42,388 nt of DNA from Oscillospiraceae bacterium (GTDB taxonomy: Bacteria; Bacillota; Clostridia; Oscillospirales; CAG-272). The position numbers were made by a program, and so were the translations under genes. The notes below the pieces were generated by a model, which was not told the origin of the DNA, searched no databases, and saw nothing but the letters and a program-made list of their open reading frames with translations. Location of the stretch: NCBI GenBank assembly GCA_015064355.1, contig SVSJ01000022.1, forward strand, positions 1-42,388, read 5' to 3'. Position 1 is the stretch's first letter. Each line of letters begins with the position of its first letter. Below, one piece after another: positions 7,101-14,569 of the stretch.

Positions 7101-8724
7101 TTGTGATCTTGTTGATAACTTCCCAGTCACCCTTATAAGCAGTGTTGAGGAGTGTATCGAGTTCAGCTCTCTGAGCAGCTGTCATGTATACTACGCCAAC
7201 GATTTCAACACCGTCAACTGTATCCTTAAGCTGGAGCTGGAAGTAAGAGTCGATGAGAGCGTTGTAGTACCATACTACTTCAGATACGGATTCGTATCTA
7301 ACGATTCTACCTACTTCGTTCTTCCAATTGCATGTGTATGTTTCGTCGTGGAAATCGTACCACTGGTTTGCATCACCAGCGTCGCCGCCACAAGACTTGC
7401 ATACATATGCTTCAGGATACTTGAATGTATCCTTGTCTACGATACAGTAGTCAGGACCATACTGGAGAGCACCGTACTTTTCGCCACCGTTGCCGGGAGC
7501 ACCTGCAAGTGCGGGATCTGCAATGATTGTCTTGGAGTTGTTGAAGTCCATCCAGTTAGCTACATCGAATTCCCATACAGCATTCTTTGCATCGTTATCG
7601 AAGAGAAGAATGTTACCTGTAGCCCAGTCAACACCGTACATAGCGTCGATGGATTCGAGGCCGAGAATGTTGTCAGCCTGAGCAAGGATGATTTCCTGTG
7701 CCTGGTTGAGGTATGTCTTTGTGGAGAAGTTGGTTACGATATCGTAATCAGCGAGGAACGCCTGGATAGGATAACCAGCTGTTGTCATGCTGTAGATACC
7801 TTCGTTCTTGATTGTTTCAAGTTCGCAGGATTCGTAAGCGATAACCTTGTTGAGACCGAGAACGTCTTCTGTCTCAAACATTACCTTGTATACGCCGCCC
7901 CATGCGAGTTCGTCGTCGTGTTCGCCAACGAGACCGAGGTCAGCAGCTGCTACGTAGTATGTTTCTGCACCGATTGTGCCATCTTCATAAAGAATGCTGA
8001 AGCCAACATAGCCAGCAGGAACGTCGCCGGAAGCGATGTCTGTCTTTGTGATGATGATGTTGGTCCATGCGATGCTGAGATCAAATACTGTTTCAGCAAG
8101 TGTGGTACCAGCCTTGTTTGTTGCGAAGAGTGTGTTGTAGATGATCTGAGCAACTACTTCTCTCTTCAGTGTGTCTGTGAACAGAACGCCGGTGATACCG
8201 TCGTCGAGACCGAGGTTGATAGCTGTTTCAATGTAACCCCAAGGATATGCGAGGTCATTGTAACCGAGTGCACGTACAGCCATTGTGAGAGCATCCTGGT
8301 ATGTGATGCCGTCTGTGGGGCCGAACTTGCCATTGCCGTAACCTTCGATTACGCCCTTCTGGTTAACATAGGAGATAGCACCGTAGTACTTCTCTGCTGC
8401 TGTACCAGCGAGGTCTGTGAATTCGGAACTGTTGAGGATACCGTCTTCCCAAGTTGTGTCATCTGTCCAACCTGTGAGGATACGGCCCATGAACAGTGCC
8501 ATTTCGTAACGCTGGATGTCATCATATACACCCAGAACGCCTTCGCCCTTACCATGCATAATGTCATATGCTACGAGGAACTGAACTGCTTCATAGTAAG
8601 CAGATGCAGTTTCGTCTACTTCTACAGGAGCTTCGTCTGTAAGAACTGTGTCTTCAGCGAAGATCATGGAAGCGCAAGACAGCATCATGATAAGAGCAAG
8701 AATCAGAGAAAGAATCTTTTTCAT
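4123..8724 (-). CDS. SLH-domain S-layer protein with C-terminal LamG-like domain (1533 aa)
   Basis: A secreted cell-surface protein, probably the main S-layer subunit. Residues 1-23 form a signal peptide (MKKILSLILALIMMLSCASM, cleavage near FA-ED). Three SLH repeats follow (about 41-88, 102-155, 157-205), which in the family bind pyruvylated secondary cell-wall polymer. A long beta-rich, Tyr/Gly/Asp-rich middle is unassigned. The last 240 residues (GIDNVIALLHLDGDY onward) resemble a concanavalin A/LamG domain. The middle contains CKSCGG and CEKCNDGKG, both CxxC pairs and unusual in exported proteins. Start chosen at 8724 because AGGAG lies 11 nt upstream and the signal peptide begins there. 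The codon-aligned antisense frame has no stop across the gene, so TTA, CTA and TCA codons are avoided throughout, a sign of very high expression. Confidence 0.88.
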   Translation of the reverse strand: MKKILSLILALIMMLSCASMIFAEDTVLTDEAPVEVDETASAYYEAVQFLVAYDIMHGKGEGVLGVYDDIQRYEMALFMGRILTGWTDDTTWEDGILNSSEFTDLAGTAAEKYYGAISYVNQKGVIEGYGNGKFGPTDGITYQDALTMAVRALGYNDLAYPWGYIETAINLGLDDGITGVLFTDTLKREVVAQIIYNTLFATNKAGTTLAETVFDLSIAWTNIIITKTDIASGDVPAGYVGFSILYEDGTIGAETYYVAAADLGLVGEHDDELAWGGVYKVMFETEDVLGLNKVIAYESCELETIKNEGIYSMTTAGYPIQAFLADYDIVTNFSTKTYLNQAQEIILAQADNILGLESIDAMYGVDWATGNILLFDNDAKNAVWEFDVANWMDFNNSKTIIADPALAGAPGNGGEKYGALQYGPDYCIVDKDTFKYPEAYVCKSCGGDAGDANQWYDFHDETYTCNWKNEVGRIVRYESVSEVVWYYNALIDSYFQLQLKDTVDGVEIVGVVYMTAAQRAELDTLLNTAYKGDWEVINKITKIETNADKLNAYATLRTFDINGDDTADYGFYEEYRFGVFYNTTIKCEKCNDGKGATVPAYAIKDVSNSPLMDGASNTLVVASEAACEHDSAWLSGADEIADGTYVIYGLNRATGELKIVKTITQTYEENEDDYIGHAYLRSYSVANSRLVLNGEKLSYNYPQLKGSITDAMLTAHMDWTGANPGFLAIASRYLDTLLGQYIEYVVVDGKIAYIELEGASENLIVVEKYAGIHEDDTIVVWGYEVGADKDVTKLEQFRINSYNGWANGDWYNYSFYNEAEIEAAFTRGAVYQVKSYDPDVKAYNVQILTSAGEDYNYAQYGEWTELYYADAKVGGMSVNNQKAAGHEIERKMASTDKYVFIYDIEGDDAYNAIPIVTYTGIVANPAAYAKGYRVGDTDGTYIMYIDDEADINGFSGAADAGYGLVMFLEWGTSADYDEANGKNYLVGSMVRTAWVYNLYTSRQEEITVYPGNYKKATWEGTDGRLGDGYKDNGGGEYVVIYEITGPVYQTVNGVLVNDEAVDAREIPHIFEETIKGSDIIADANQTILETGKVIAKFEGTIASKDQFYALGYDGYLGGDFEGFSAAAINQRMTLKAIGTAYRTLTPYTLFWEGKARVVVNLLKANNDGKTATVSYCGSNSASHNGEWARIAWDSMGKYADNAKAVDSVLNFFGDNSNNTQAYYYSLIYNSDASNTGAAKNDASRAVVYIHDVDNDPLLTSSATVTPFVSNVDGFNATDYADGEYMDAPLDRTVWKGSNNRPNVRVEDLGIDNVIALLHLDGDYSNAAGNDITADGNAAEWGTNGVFKGEGAPKGRMNGTGDGDTDGAVVNWSAGKGNFSVVFWTSLTTTPGGDPCLFSNGCWDSGDIPGLTCYLDGSRGIKFNMGAGDGNDRPISGKMVPFLYNFSSGATPIIISCDRENGVLTVWYDFASEPAAVIEFENPDVAFDGNFGFFTDKDNCYDGVNNKWIDECIVTSDALTQADVDALAAAYGVR

Positions 8725-8762
8725 CTTTATCTGTGCTCCTTTAAAAAAATATATTTTTTTGT

Positions 8763-8793
8763 AGACTAAAGAGAAAAATCCCCCCCTTAGTCT
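8763..8793 (-). promoter_or_regulatory. 5'-terminal mRNA hairpin in the S-layer leader
   Basis: AGACTAA (minus strand, 8787-8793) pairs with TTAGTCT (8763-8769) around a loop containing a run of seven G. It begins about 2 nt from the predicted transcription start and so could act as a stabilising 5' hairpin for an abundant mRNA. Confidence 0.5.
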
Positions 8794-8801
8794 GCACACA
8801 T

Positions 8802-8830
8802 ATATTACCATAACAATATTTTCTTTACAA
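8802..8830 (-). promoter_or_regulatory. S-layer gene promoter
   Basis: -35 TTGTAA (8825-8830), 17-bp spacer, -10 TAATAT (8802-8807). The predicted start near 8795 gives a leader of about 70 nt. Confidence 0.6.
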
Positions 8831-8866
8831 GATATTACCTCAAAGTGTAATATTTCTGTAATATTA

Positions 8867-8895
8867 AAGGCTGTTTAATATTACAAACAGCCTGT
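8867..8895 (-). terminator. Terminator after the Toprim/DUF4093 gene
   Basis: AGGCTGTTT / AAACAGCCT form a 9-bp inverted repeat with an AT-rich loop, followed on the minus strand by TTTAATATT. It separates the Toprim gene from the S-layer promoter. Confidence 0.6.
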
Positions 8896-8902
8896 TTTTA
8901 TG

Positions 8903-9505
8903 TTATTTTTGCATTATTTTTCGGATTTCGCCTGCCGACGACACCAGATTTAGAGCCTCGCACAGGGCATTTACCGTCATATTCGGGGGCAATCCCAGGG
9001 CTTTACACAGGTATTTCCGGTTTTCGGAGGAATTTTCTCCGCCGTTGAGCCCCATTTCGTACATGAAAGCCTTTGTTACAGGCTCCCGCTCGGCAGATTC
9101 CGCCGTTTTTGCGCCGTTCTCAACAATTTCCGGGTTCGCCGCCGCAAAATCCTCGAATATTTCACGAAGGATCTCCGCGGGAATACCCTCTACGCCGAGG
9201 AATCCCTCCTTGGACGGGGCAGATTTGCGCCTTTCCTTCCCTTCAATCTGGGGAATATACAAGTTATACACCTTGATTCCGCCAAGCATCCCTTTCAAGT
9301 GGGATCTGATCACCGTTCCGCCGCCGTCGCTGTCGCTGAGGATTATTACTCCGCGGCTGCCAAGTCTTCTGATAAGCGCTTTTTTCTCGTCAGATCTGAA
9401 CACTCCAAAGCCGTCGGTAGTAATTATGACCCCCCCAACCACGCCTGAGAGCTTTGCCTTGTCGTATTTGCCCTCGACGATTATGGGTATATTAAATTTC
9501 AGCAA
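8903..9505 (-). CDS. Toprim/DUF4093 protein, ribonuclease M5-like
   Basis: A protein of 200 residues with an N-terminal Toprim nuclease domain: FNIPIIVEGKYDKAKL holds the catalytic Glu, and LSDSDGGG the DxD metal site. This is followed by GKERRKSAPSKEGFLGVEGI and a C-terminal DUF4093-like segment (YLCKALGLPPNMTVNALCEALN). This architecture matches RNase M5 (RnmV), which matures 5S rRNA, but the sequence is divergent, so orthology is inferred. I chose the TTG at 9505 because GGGAGG lies 7 nt upstream and the family motif starts a few residues later; an ATG at 9562 would add a non-conserved extension and lacks a binding site. Unlike the usual rnmV-ksgA pair, the neighbour here is holA. Confidence 0.72.
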   Translation of the reverse strand: MLKFNIPIIVEGKYDKAKLSGVVGGVIITTDGFGVFRSDEKKALIRRLGSRGVIILSDSDGGGTVIRSHLKGMLGGIKVYNLYIPQIEGKERRKSAPSKEGFLGVEGIPAEILREIFEDFAAANPEIVENGAKTAESAEREPVTKAFMYEMGLNGGENSSENRKYLCKALGLPPNMTVNALCEALNLVSSAGEIRKIMQK

Positions 9506-9532
9506 ACCGCCACCTCCCAGCGCGTATATAAT

Positions 9533-9562
9533 ACTATATATAGTAATGAAGGAAACCGTCAA
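9533..9562 (-). promoter_or_regulatory. Possible promoter of the Toprim/DUF4093 gene
   Basis: -35 TTGACG (9557-9562), 18-bp spacer, -10 TATAGT (9533-9538), giving a leader of about 20 nt before the TTG start. It is weaker than the other promoters in the window. Confidence 0.4.
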
Positions 9563-9626
9563 ATCAGTCTGAAGTTATGCAGATGTCTATGTTTTTCTCG
9601 TTTTAATTTTAGACTTAAGCCTAAAA

Positions 9627-10664
9627 TTATTTGCCGCAAACAAGCCGTTCTATAGCAATGTAGCCACCCACACCGGATTTGATCTGCCTGTCAGCTTCGC
9701 AGCAACGCTCAATAGCACGGGCAAAATACTTGAGATCAGCCATTTTTGCCGCGCGATAGTAGAGCCCCGCCCTGTATTCGTTCATTTTCATTGATTTTGC
9801 GTAGTCCGCCTTGTCTCTGCCGTCAGCAATAAACGCAGCAGCAGCAGAAAGATCAGCAAAAACCTTGGTGATCTGAGAAAGAACGAATATGGGATCCTCT
9901 TTTTTGCGCATTTTTGTGTTAAGACACTTCAGTGCTTCGCCCGTGTTCCCCTCAAGGATGCAGTTTGCAAGGCGGAAAGCGTCGTCCTCTTCCGTTCTGG
10001 AAATGCAAGCGTACACGTGGTCGGGTGACACCGTTTTTGCCCCTTGAGCGGCCGCATATGCACCTATCTTACCTATTTCACCGATAAGCCTGTACATACT
10101 TTTTCCGCAGGCGGATATAATTATCTGGCCTACCTCACCGGGAAGCTCCAGCCCATATTCGCCGAAATGCCTGCTCATCCAGCGGACAAGCCGTGAGTCA
10201 GACTGATATGCAAACTCCACGCATTTCATAATCTTACCCGCCGCAGCAAGGAAAGGTGATGGCCTTTTCGCGGTTCCGGGGTCAAAACCACCGGACGTGG
10301 CCTTTATTATGAGAACCGTGTCGCCGTAATCGTTTTCTGCGTGCTCCGAAAGAAGCTCCAGAAGCGCGGTCTTTTCCTTTTCTTTCAGAGAATCAAGTGC
10401 CGCAAAGGAAACGGTGATAAGCTTTTGCGCCATCATCATAGGCGGTGCAAGCAAAGCGTCGTTCAGCGCACCGAGATCAAGTTCTCCGTCACCAAAGGTA
10501 AAATCAAAAGAGTTAAATGAGGCAAAGCTGTCGTCTTCTCCCACAACAAGCTTTTTGATCTCTGCGGCACGGTGATTTTTCATATAATCCTCGTCGCCCC
10601 AGAAAAAATACATTCCGGATACATTGCCGTTTTTCAGTTCAATGGAAAGCTCGTTTTCCGTCAT
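9627..10664 (-). CDS. holA: DNA polymerase III subunit delta
   Basis: The delta subunit opens the beta sliding clamp as part of the clamp loader. The 345-residue length is right for HolA. The N-terminal part has the typical MYFFWGDEDYMKNHRAAEIKKLV opening (18-40) and the clamp-binding LNDALLAPPMMMAQKLITVSF region (about 87-107). The C-terminal collar domain (about 230-345) includes FRLANCILEGNTGEALKCL and ILSQITKV-type helices and ends in IAIERLVCGK. GGAGG lies 8 nt before the ATG. It is followed on the same strand by the Toprim gene, which seems to have its own weak promoter. Confidence 0.9.
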   Translation of the reverse strand: MTENELSIELKNGNVSGMYFFWGDEDYMKNHRAAEIKKLVVGEDDSFASFNSFDFTFGDGELDLGALNDALLAPPMMMAQKLITVSFAALDSLKEKEKTALLELLSEHAENDYGDTVLIIKATSGGFDPGTAKRPSPFLAAAGKIMKCVEFAYQSDSRLVRWMSRHFGEYGLELPGEVGQIIISACGKSMYRLIGEIGKIGAYAAAQGAKTVSPDHVYACISRTEEDDAFRLANCILEGNTGEALKCLNTKMRKKEDPIFVLSQITKVFADLSAAAAFIADGRDKADYAKSMKMNEYRAGLYYRAAKMADLKYFARAIERCCEADRQIKSGVGGYIAIERLVCGK

Positions 10665-10772
10665 ACAATCACCTCCGGAATCATAAACTTACAATAAAAT
10701 AAAATATAATTAAAGATATATTAACAAAAACAAAATATAATAATTACAGAACAGACAAACCAAGGAGGAACT

Positions 10773-11852
10773 ATGGCTAACATTATTGATTATCTTTCGT
10801 GGCGAGGAGATCTCACCTTTGCATTATCCCCTTTTTGCGAAGTGGACAACCTAATTTTGTCTATGCTGTCATTTATCAATTATTCAGGCATCGTTCCCAC
10901 AGATCAGCTCGGAACCCCGGTCAAGCTGTCGGATTGCTATAAAAAGAAGAAAGCTCTTAATTCCACGGAACACTTCGGTAAGATAATTCCCGCGGTCACA
11001 TACGATCTGTTCGTTGCCGCAGCTACTTCAAAGCGGTTTGAGGACACGTACGTTACCTTTTACAAGGACGAGACAAGCGTATCTGAAACCAAGCAGTTTG
11101 CCGCTGTCACGTTTATCCTACCGGACAATTCTCTGTTTGTTGCATACCGCGGAACGGACGATTCAATTGTGGGTTGGAGAGAAGATTTTAACCTGAGCTT
11201 CTCCACTCAGACCATGTCGCAGAAGGCTGCCGTTGATTATCTCACAAGCATCGCTTCGGTTTTCGGCGGAAAGATTCGCCTGGGCGGTCATTCAAAGGGC
11301 GGAAATCTGGCGGTATATGCCGCAGTTTTCTCGGGCAAGGAGATCCGCAACCGGATCATTACCGCGTACAGCAACGACGGCCCCGGATTTGTTGAGGAGA
11401 TCGTCCAGTCTGCAGAGTTCAAGGAAATGGAGCCGAAGATATACACAATAGTGCCCCAGTCCTCCCTTATAGGAATGCTTCTCGAGCACAAGGAAGAATA
11501 CCACGTGATCGAGTCCACCAACAGAACGGGAGTCTTCCAGCACAATCCATTTTCCTGGACGGTACTTGGAACTTCGTTTATTCACCTTGACAGTCTGTCG
11601 AAAAGCGGCAAGCGGCACGACGAGGTTATCACCAACTGGTTGGGCAGTATATCCGCTGAAGAAAGACGGGTATTCACAGAAACCCTGTTCAACGTTATCG
11701 AGTCTACAGGCGCCACCACTCTGACCGAGCTGTCGGACGATCAGTTTACGAAGATCGCCACCGCAGTCAAGGCATACAACGGTCTCGCCAAGGAAACCAA
11801 GGAGCAGATGTTCACCTTTATAAAGAGGCTGGTATCTGCAATACGTCAATAA
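10773..11852 (+). CDS. Mbeg1-like alpha/beta-hydrolase (DUF2974)
   Basis: A 359-residue lipase-like protein. The nucleophile elbow GHSKGGNL puts the catalytic Ser at residue 174. Upstream, FVAYRGTDDSIVGWREDFNLSF (about 126-147) is the oxyanion-side motif typical of class 3 lipases. Downstream, YSNDGPGF and a late His (FIHLDSLSK) fit the rest of the triad. The C-terminal 80 residues are helical and of unknown role. No signal peptide is present, so it is probably cytoplasmic; substrate unknown. AAGGAGG lies 7 nt before the ATG. The upstream 100 bp is very AT-rich and shared with the divergent holA, but I could not fix a promoter. Confidence 0.82.
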   Translation: MANIIDYLSWRGDLTFALSPFCEVDNLILSMLSFINYSGIVPTDQLGTPVKLSDCYKKKKALNSTEHFGKIIPAVTYDLFVAAATSKRFEDTYVTFYKDETSVSETKQFAAVTFILPDNSLFVAYRGTDDSIVGWREDFNLSFSTQTMSQKAAVDYLTSIASVFGGKIRLGGHSKGGNLAVYAAVFSGKEIRNRIITAYSNDGPGFVEEIVQSAEFKEMEPKIYTIVPQSSLIGMLLEHKEEYHVIESTNRTGVFQHNPFSWTVLGTSFIHLDSLSKSGKRHDEVITNWLGSISAEERRVFTETLFNVIESTGATTLTELSDDQFTKIATAVKAYNGLAKETKEQMFTFIKRLVSAIRQ

Positions 11853-11904
11853 AATTATACTATGCGCCAAAAGAAAAGTCAAGCGTTAGCTATATCGCCA
11901 CGTC

Positions 11905-11933
11905 TTGACAACCTTACCGCAAAATGATATAAT
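11905..11933 (+). promoter_or_regulatory. mntP promoter
   Basis: Perfect -35 TTGACA (11905-11910), 17-bp spacer, perfect -10 TATAAT (11928-11933). The -35 is overlapped by an inverted repeat GTCAAG...CTTGAC (11878-11909), a possible operator. The leader is about 45 nt, too short for a yybP-ykoY manganese riboswitch. Confidence 0.75.
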
Positions 11934-11984
11934 TTCTAATTGTATAAATAACATTTCAGATTAGAGTACAGGAAGTAAAATAAT

Positions 11985-12551
11985 ATGGGTTTGTGGGAAC
12001 TGTTTATTATTGCCGTGGGGCTTTCAATGGACGCCTTTGCCGTTTCCGTTTGCAAGGGATTGTCCGTCAGCCGCGTCAAGCTTAAGCACGCGCTTATTTG
12101 CGGAGCTTGGTTTGGCGCATTCCAGGCACTTATGCCCGCGCTCGGCTATCTCCTCGGCACACAGTTCAAGGAATATATCGAGTCTGTTGACCACTGGATC
12201 GCCTTTGTGCTTCTGGGAATCATCGGCGCAAACATGATCCGCGAAGCGCTGTCAAAAGAAGAAGAGGAGTGCAACTGCTCCTTTGGCTTCAAAGCGATGC
12301 TTTTAATGGCAGTAGCCACCAGCATTGACGCTTTGGCAGTTGGTGTGACCTTTGCGTTCCTTGGTGTTAACATCCTCGCGGCAGTGCTGTTCATTGGGGT
12401 CATCACCTTTACCCTCTCCGCAATCGGCGTAAAGATCGGCAACATCTTCGGAGCAAAATACAAGTCCGTGTCCGAATTTGTGGGCGGTGCTGTGCTGATC
12501 CTCATGGGTCTGAAGATCCTGCTCGAGCATCTGGGGGTAATAAACTTTTGA
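11985..12551 (+). CDS. mntP: Manganese efflux pump MntP
   Basis: A 188-residue inner-membrane protein with six predicted membrane segments arranged as two three-helix repeats. Each repeat carries the family motif with a buried Asp: [13 protein letters not shown] near residues 15-27 and [13 protein letters not shown] near 113-125. MntP exports Mn2+ (and in some species other divalent cations) and protects against manganese overload. Length and topology match the family. The binding site is AGGAAG 9 nt before the ATG. It has its own consensus promoter and a terminator, so it is monocistronic. No MntR gene or manganese riboswitch is visible nearby. Confidence 0.92.
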   Translation: MGLWELFIIAVGLSMDAFAVSVCKGLSVSRVKLKHALICGAWFGAFQALMPALGYLLGTQFKEYIESVDHWIAFVLLGIIGANMIREALSKEEEECNCSFGFKAMLLMAVATSIDALAVGVTFAFLGVNILAAVLFIGVITFTLSAIGVKIGNIFGAKYKSVSEFVGGAVLILMGLKILLEHLGVINF

Positions 12552-12558
12552 TTAAATA

Positions 12559-12586
12559 ACGTCTCCCACCCGGTGAGGCGTTTTTA
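12559..12586 (+). terminator. Intrinsic terminator of mntP
   Basis: ACGTCTC-CAC pairs with GTG-AGGCGT across a CCG loop (one bulge, one G-U pair), followed by TTTTTATTT. Confidence 0.75.
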
Positions 12587-12599
12587 TTTGCCCTCTCTC

Positions 12600-12628
12600 T
12601 TGCAATTCTCTACCTTATATGTTATAAT
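12600..12628 (+). promoter_or_regulatory. Promoter of the DUF1385-prmC-cimA-ddl unit
   Basis: -35 TTGCAA (12600-12605), 17-bp spacer, perfect -10 TATAAT (12623-12628). The start is expected near 12635, about 45 nt before the ATG at 12679. Confidence 0.7.
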
Positions 12629-12678
12629 GATAATTGGGAAAGAATATCCCTCATATTAATGAAAACACGAGGCAAAAT

Positions 12679-13722
12679 ATGGCTAAAAAACAAAAAGATC
12701 CCAAGGTTGGCATTGTCGGTGGACAGGCCGTTCTTGAGGGCGTAATGATGAAATCCGGTGATCGCTGCTCCCTGGCAGTAAGAACACCTGACGGCATTGT
12801 TGTTGACAATACAAACGAAACCTCTCTCAGAAAGAAATATAAGATCTGCAATATTCCCATTATCCGCGGCTGCGTTTCCTTTATTGAGCAGCTTTTCTCC
12901 GCAATGAATATGCTTACCAAATCTGCGGATATGCAGGGTATCGACCTTGACGAGCCTGAAACAAAATTCGAAAAGTGGCTTACAGAGAAGCTGGGCGACA
13001 AGCTTATGGCAGTTGTCGGCGGCATCGGTATGGTGCTTGGTATAGTTCTTGCAATGGGACTGTTTTTGCTTCTGCCCACTTACGCAACACGTGGCATTGA
13101 CTGGCTCGCCGGCGGCTTCATCGGCAAGTTTGCCATTCTTCGCTCCTTTATCGAAGGTCTGATCCGCATTATCATCTTCGTTCTGTACGTTTGGTTGGTA
13201 TCATTTATGCCCGATATACGCAGAACTTACGAATATCACGGTGCAGAGCACAAGTCTGTTGACTGCTTTGAAAAAGGGCTGGAGCTGACCCCCGAAAATG
13301 CAATGAAGTGCAGCAGGTTCCACCCCCGTTGCGGAACAAGCTTCATTTTCGTAATGCTTATTATCTCAATCATCGTTAACTCTTTCCTTGAGTGGGATGT
13401 GGTTTGGATCCGCTTCGCATCAAAGCTTATTACCCTGCCCCTTATCATTGGCGTAGGTTACGAATTCATCCGCTATGCAGGCGCACACAACAATATTCTC
13501 ACAAAGATCCTCTCCGCGCCCGGTCTGTGGATGCAGAGAATCACTACACAGGAGCCAGATCTGGCACAGCTTGAGGTTGCACTCGTTGCGCTAAAGAATG
13601 CGATCCCCGCAGAGTTTGGAGGAATCGACGAGCCCAACTATGATCCAGAGACCAAAAAGATGATAAAGCCCCAGTCCGAAGAAGAAAGCCCCGAAAATCC
13701 CACAGAGGACGCAGCGGAATGA
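12679..13722 (+). CDS. DUF1385 membrane protein (YqhQ-like)
   Basis: A 347-residue membrane protein of the DUF1385 family, described as putative metal-dependent proteins. The conserved opening GGQAVLEGVMMK lies at about 14-25. Membrane segments lie at about 115-140, 155-185, 220-240 and 245-265. The conserved YEYHGAEHKSV and FHPRCGTSF motifs (about 192-222) contribute possible His/Glu/Cys metal ligands. The acidic C-terminal tail (about 310-347) is not conserved. Biochemical function is unknown. I took the ATG at 12679 (GAGG 8 nt upstream), just before the conserved region; an upstream TTG frame lies at the promoter start site itself. The stop overlaps the prmC start by 4 nt (ATGA), indicating translational coupling. 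The DUF1385-prmC pair is recurrent in Firmicutes. Confidence 0.85.
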   Translation: MAKKQKDPKVGIVGGQAVLEGVMMKSGDRCSLAVRTPDGIVVDNTNETSLRKKYKICNIPIIRGCVSFIEQLFSAMNMLTKSADMQGIDLDEPETKFEKWLTEKLGDKLMAVVGGIGMVLGIVLAMGLFLLLPTYATRGIDWLAGGFIGKFAILRSFIEGLIRIIIFVLYVWLVSFMPDIRRTYEYHGAEHKSVDCFEKGLELTPENAMKCSRFHPRCGTSFIFVMLIISIIVNSFLEWDVVWIRFASKLITLPLIIGVGYEFIRYAGAHNNILTKILSAPGLWMQRITTQEPDLAQLEVALVALKNAIPAEFGGIDEPNYDPETKKMIKPQSEEESPENPTEDAAE

Positions 13723-14534
13723 CTCTTTCGGAAATAGCGGAGGCTCTGAAAAACGCCGGAATTGAAGCAGCGTCACACGAGGCTTTCCTCATAATGGAGC
13801 ATTTCTCCGGCAGATCCCGGGCATATCTTATGGCAAACCGGGACTTTGACCTTGATTCTCCCGAAATGGCAAAGGCCGTATCCCGACGGGTCGAAAGATA
13901 CCCACTCCAGTATATTTTCGGTGAGTGGGAATTTTGCGGTCTCACCTTTACGGTAAATGAAAATTGCCTTATCCCCCGCCCCGACACGGAGGTCATAGTA
14001 GAGGCGGCTGTCAGATCCCTGAAAAAAGGGGGAGCCGTACTTGATCTTTGCACAGGCTCGGGCTGTATTCTTGCAGCGGTGCTGAAGCTGTCCGGAAATA
14101 CAAACGGCACTGCCGTTGAGCTATACCCCGAAACCGCAGAGGTGGCAAGGGGAAATTTCGCAACCCTTGGATTAACGGAAGTAACCGTGATTGAAGGGGA
14201 TGCGACAACTGATCTCTTCTCGGAGAACATTAAGTTTGACGTGATAACCGCAAATCCCCCATATGTTACAGCTGACGAAATGCTCACCCTGGAGCCGGAA
14301 TTATCAAGCGAGCCACCTCATGCACTGACAGACGGCGGCGACGGGTTGTCGATCCTCGAGAAGATCATCGAGATATACCGCCACCACCTTACCCCGGCTG
14401 GAACAATGGTCTTGGAACACGGCTTCGCGCAAGGGGAATGCATCCGAAAAATCGCCGAAGACAACGGCATGACTTATGAGAAAATAACAGACTACGGCGG
14501 AAACACCAGGGGTGCCGTACTCAGAAACAAATAA
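13719..14534 (+). CDS. prmC: Peptide chain release factor N5-glutamine methyltransferase
   Basis: PrmC methylates the Gln of the GGQ loop in release factors RF1 and RF2 using S-adenosylmethionine, raising termination efficiency. The 271-residue protein has the N-terminal helical release-factor-binding domain (about 1-70), the IPRPDTEV motif (about 86-93), the SAM-binding VLDLCTGSGCI (about 107-117) and the catalytic NPPY motif at residues 179-182. The start codon overlaps the DUF1385 stop (ATGA). prfA, often the next gene, is not here; instead cimA follows after 35 bp. Confidence 0.92.
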   Translation: MTLSEIAEALKNAGIEAASHEAFLIMEHFSGRSRAYLMANRDFDLDSPEMAKAVSRRVERYPLQYIFGEWEFCGLTFTVNENCLIPRPDTEVIVEAAVRSLKKGGAVLDLCTGSGCILAAVLKLSGNTNGTAVELYPETAEVARGNFATLGLTEVTVIEGDATTDLFSENIKFDVITANPPYVTADEMLTLEPELSSEPPHALTDGGDGLSILEKIIEIYRHHLTPAGTMVLEHGFAQGECIRKIAEDNGMTYEKITDYGGNTRGAVLRNK

Positions 14535-14569
14535 ATACAAGGAGAAAGCGATCACCGCAAGTCGACACT

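Noticed and set aside
4114-8769. A plus-strand open frame of about 1550 codons opposite the S-layer gene
   Set aside because: Its composition (Cys/Val/Ser-rich, no domains) is that of an antisense shadow. It is open only because the sense gene avoids TTA, CTA and TCA codons.
9606-9627. Near-perfect 22-bp palindrome ATTTTAG...CTAAAAT at the end of holA as terminator or operator
   Set aside because: It lacks a following T-run and GC-rich stem and lies too far from a recognised promoter; AT-rich palindromes of this size occur by chance in such spacers.
11934-11984. Manganese (yybP-ykoY) riboswitch before mntP
   Set aside because: The leader is only about 45 nt and has none of the conserved three-way-junction motifs.
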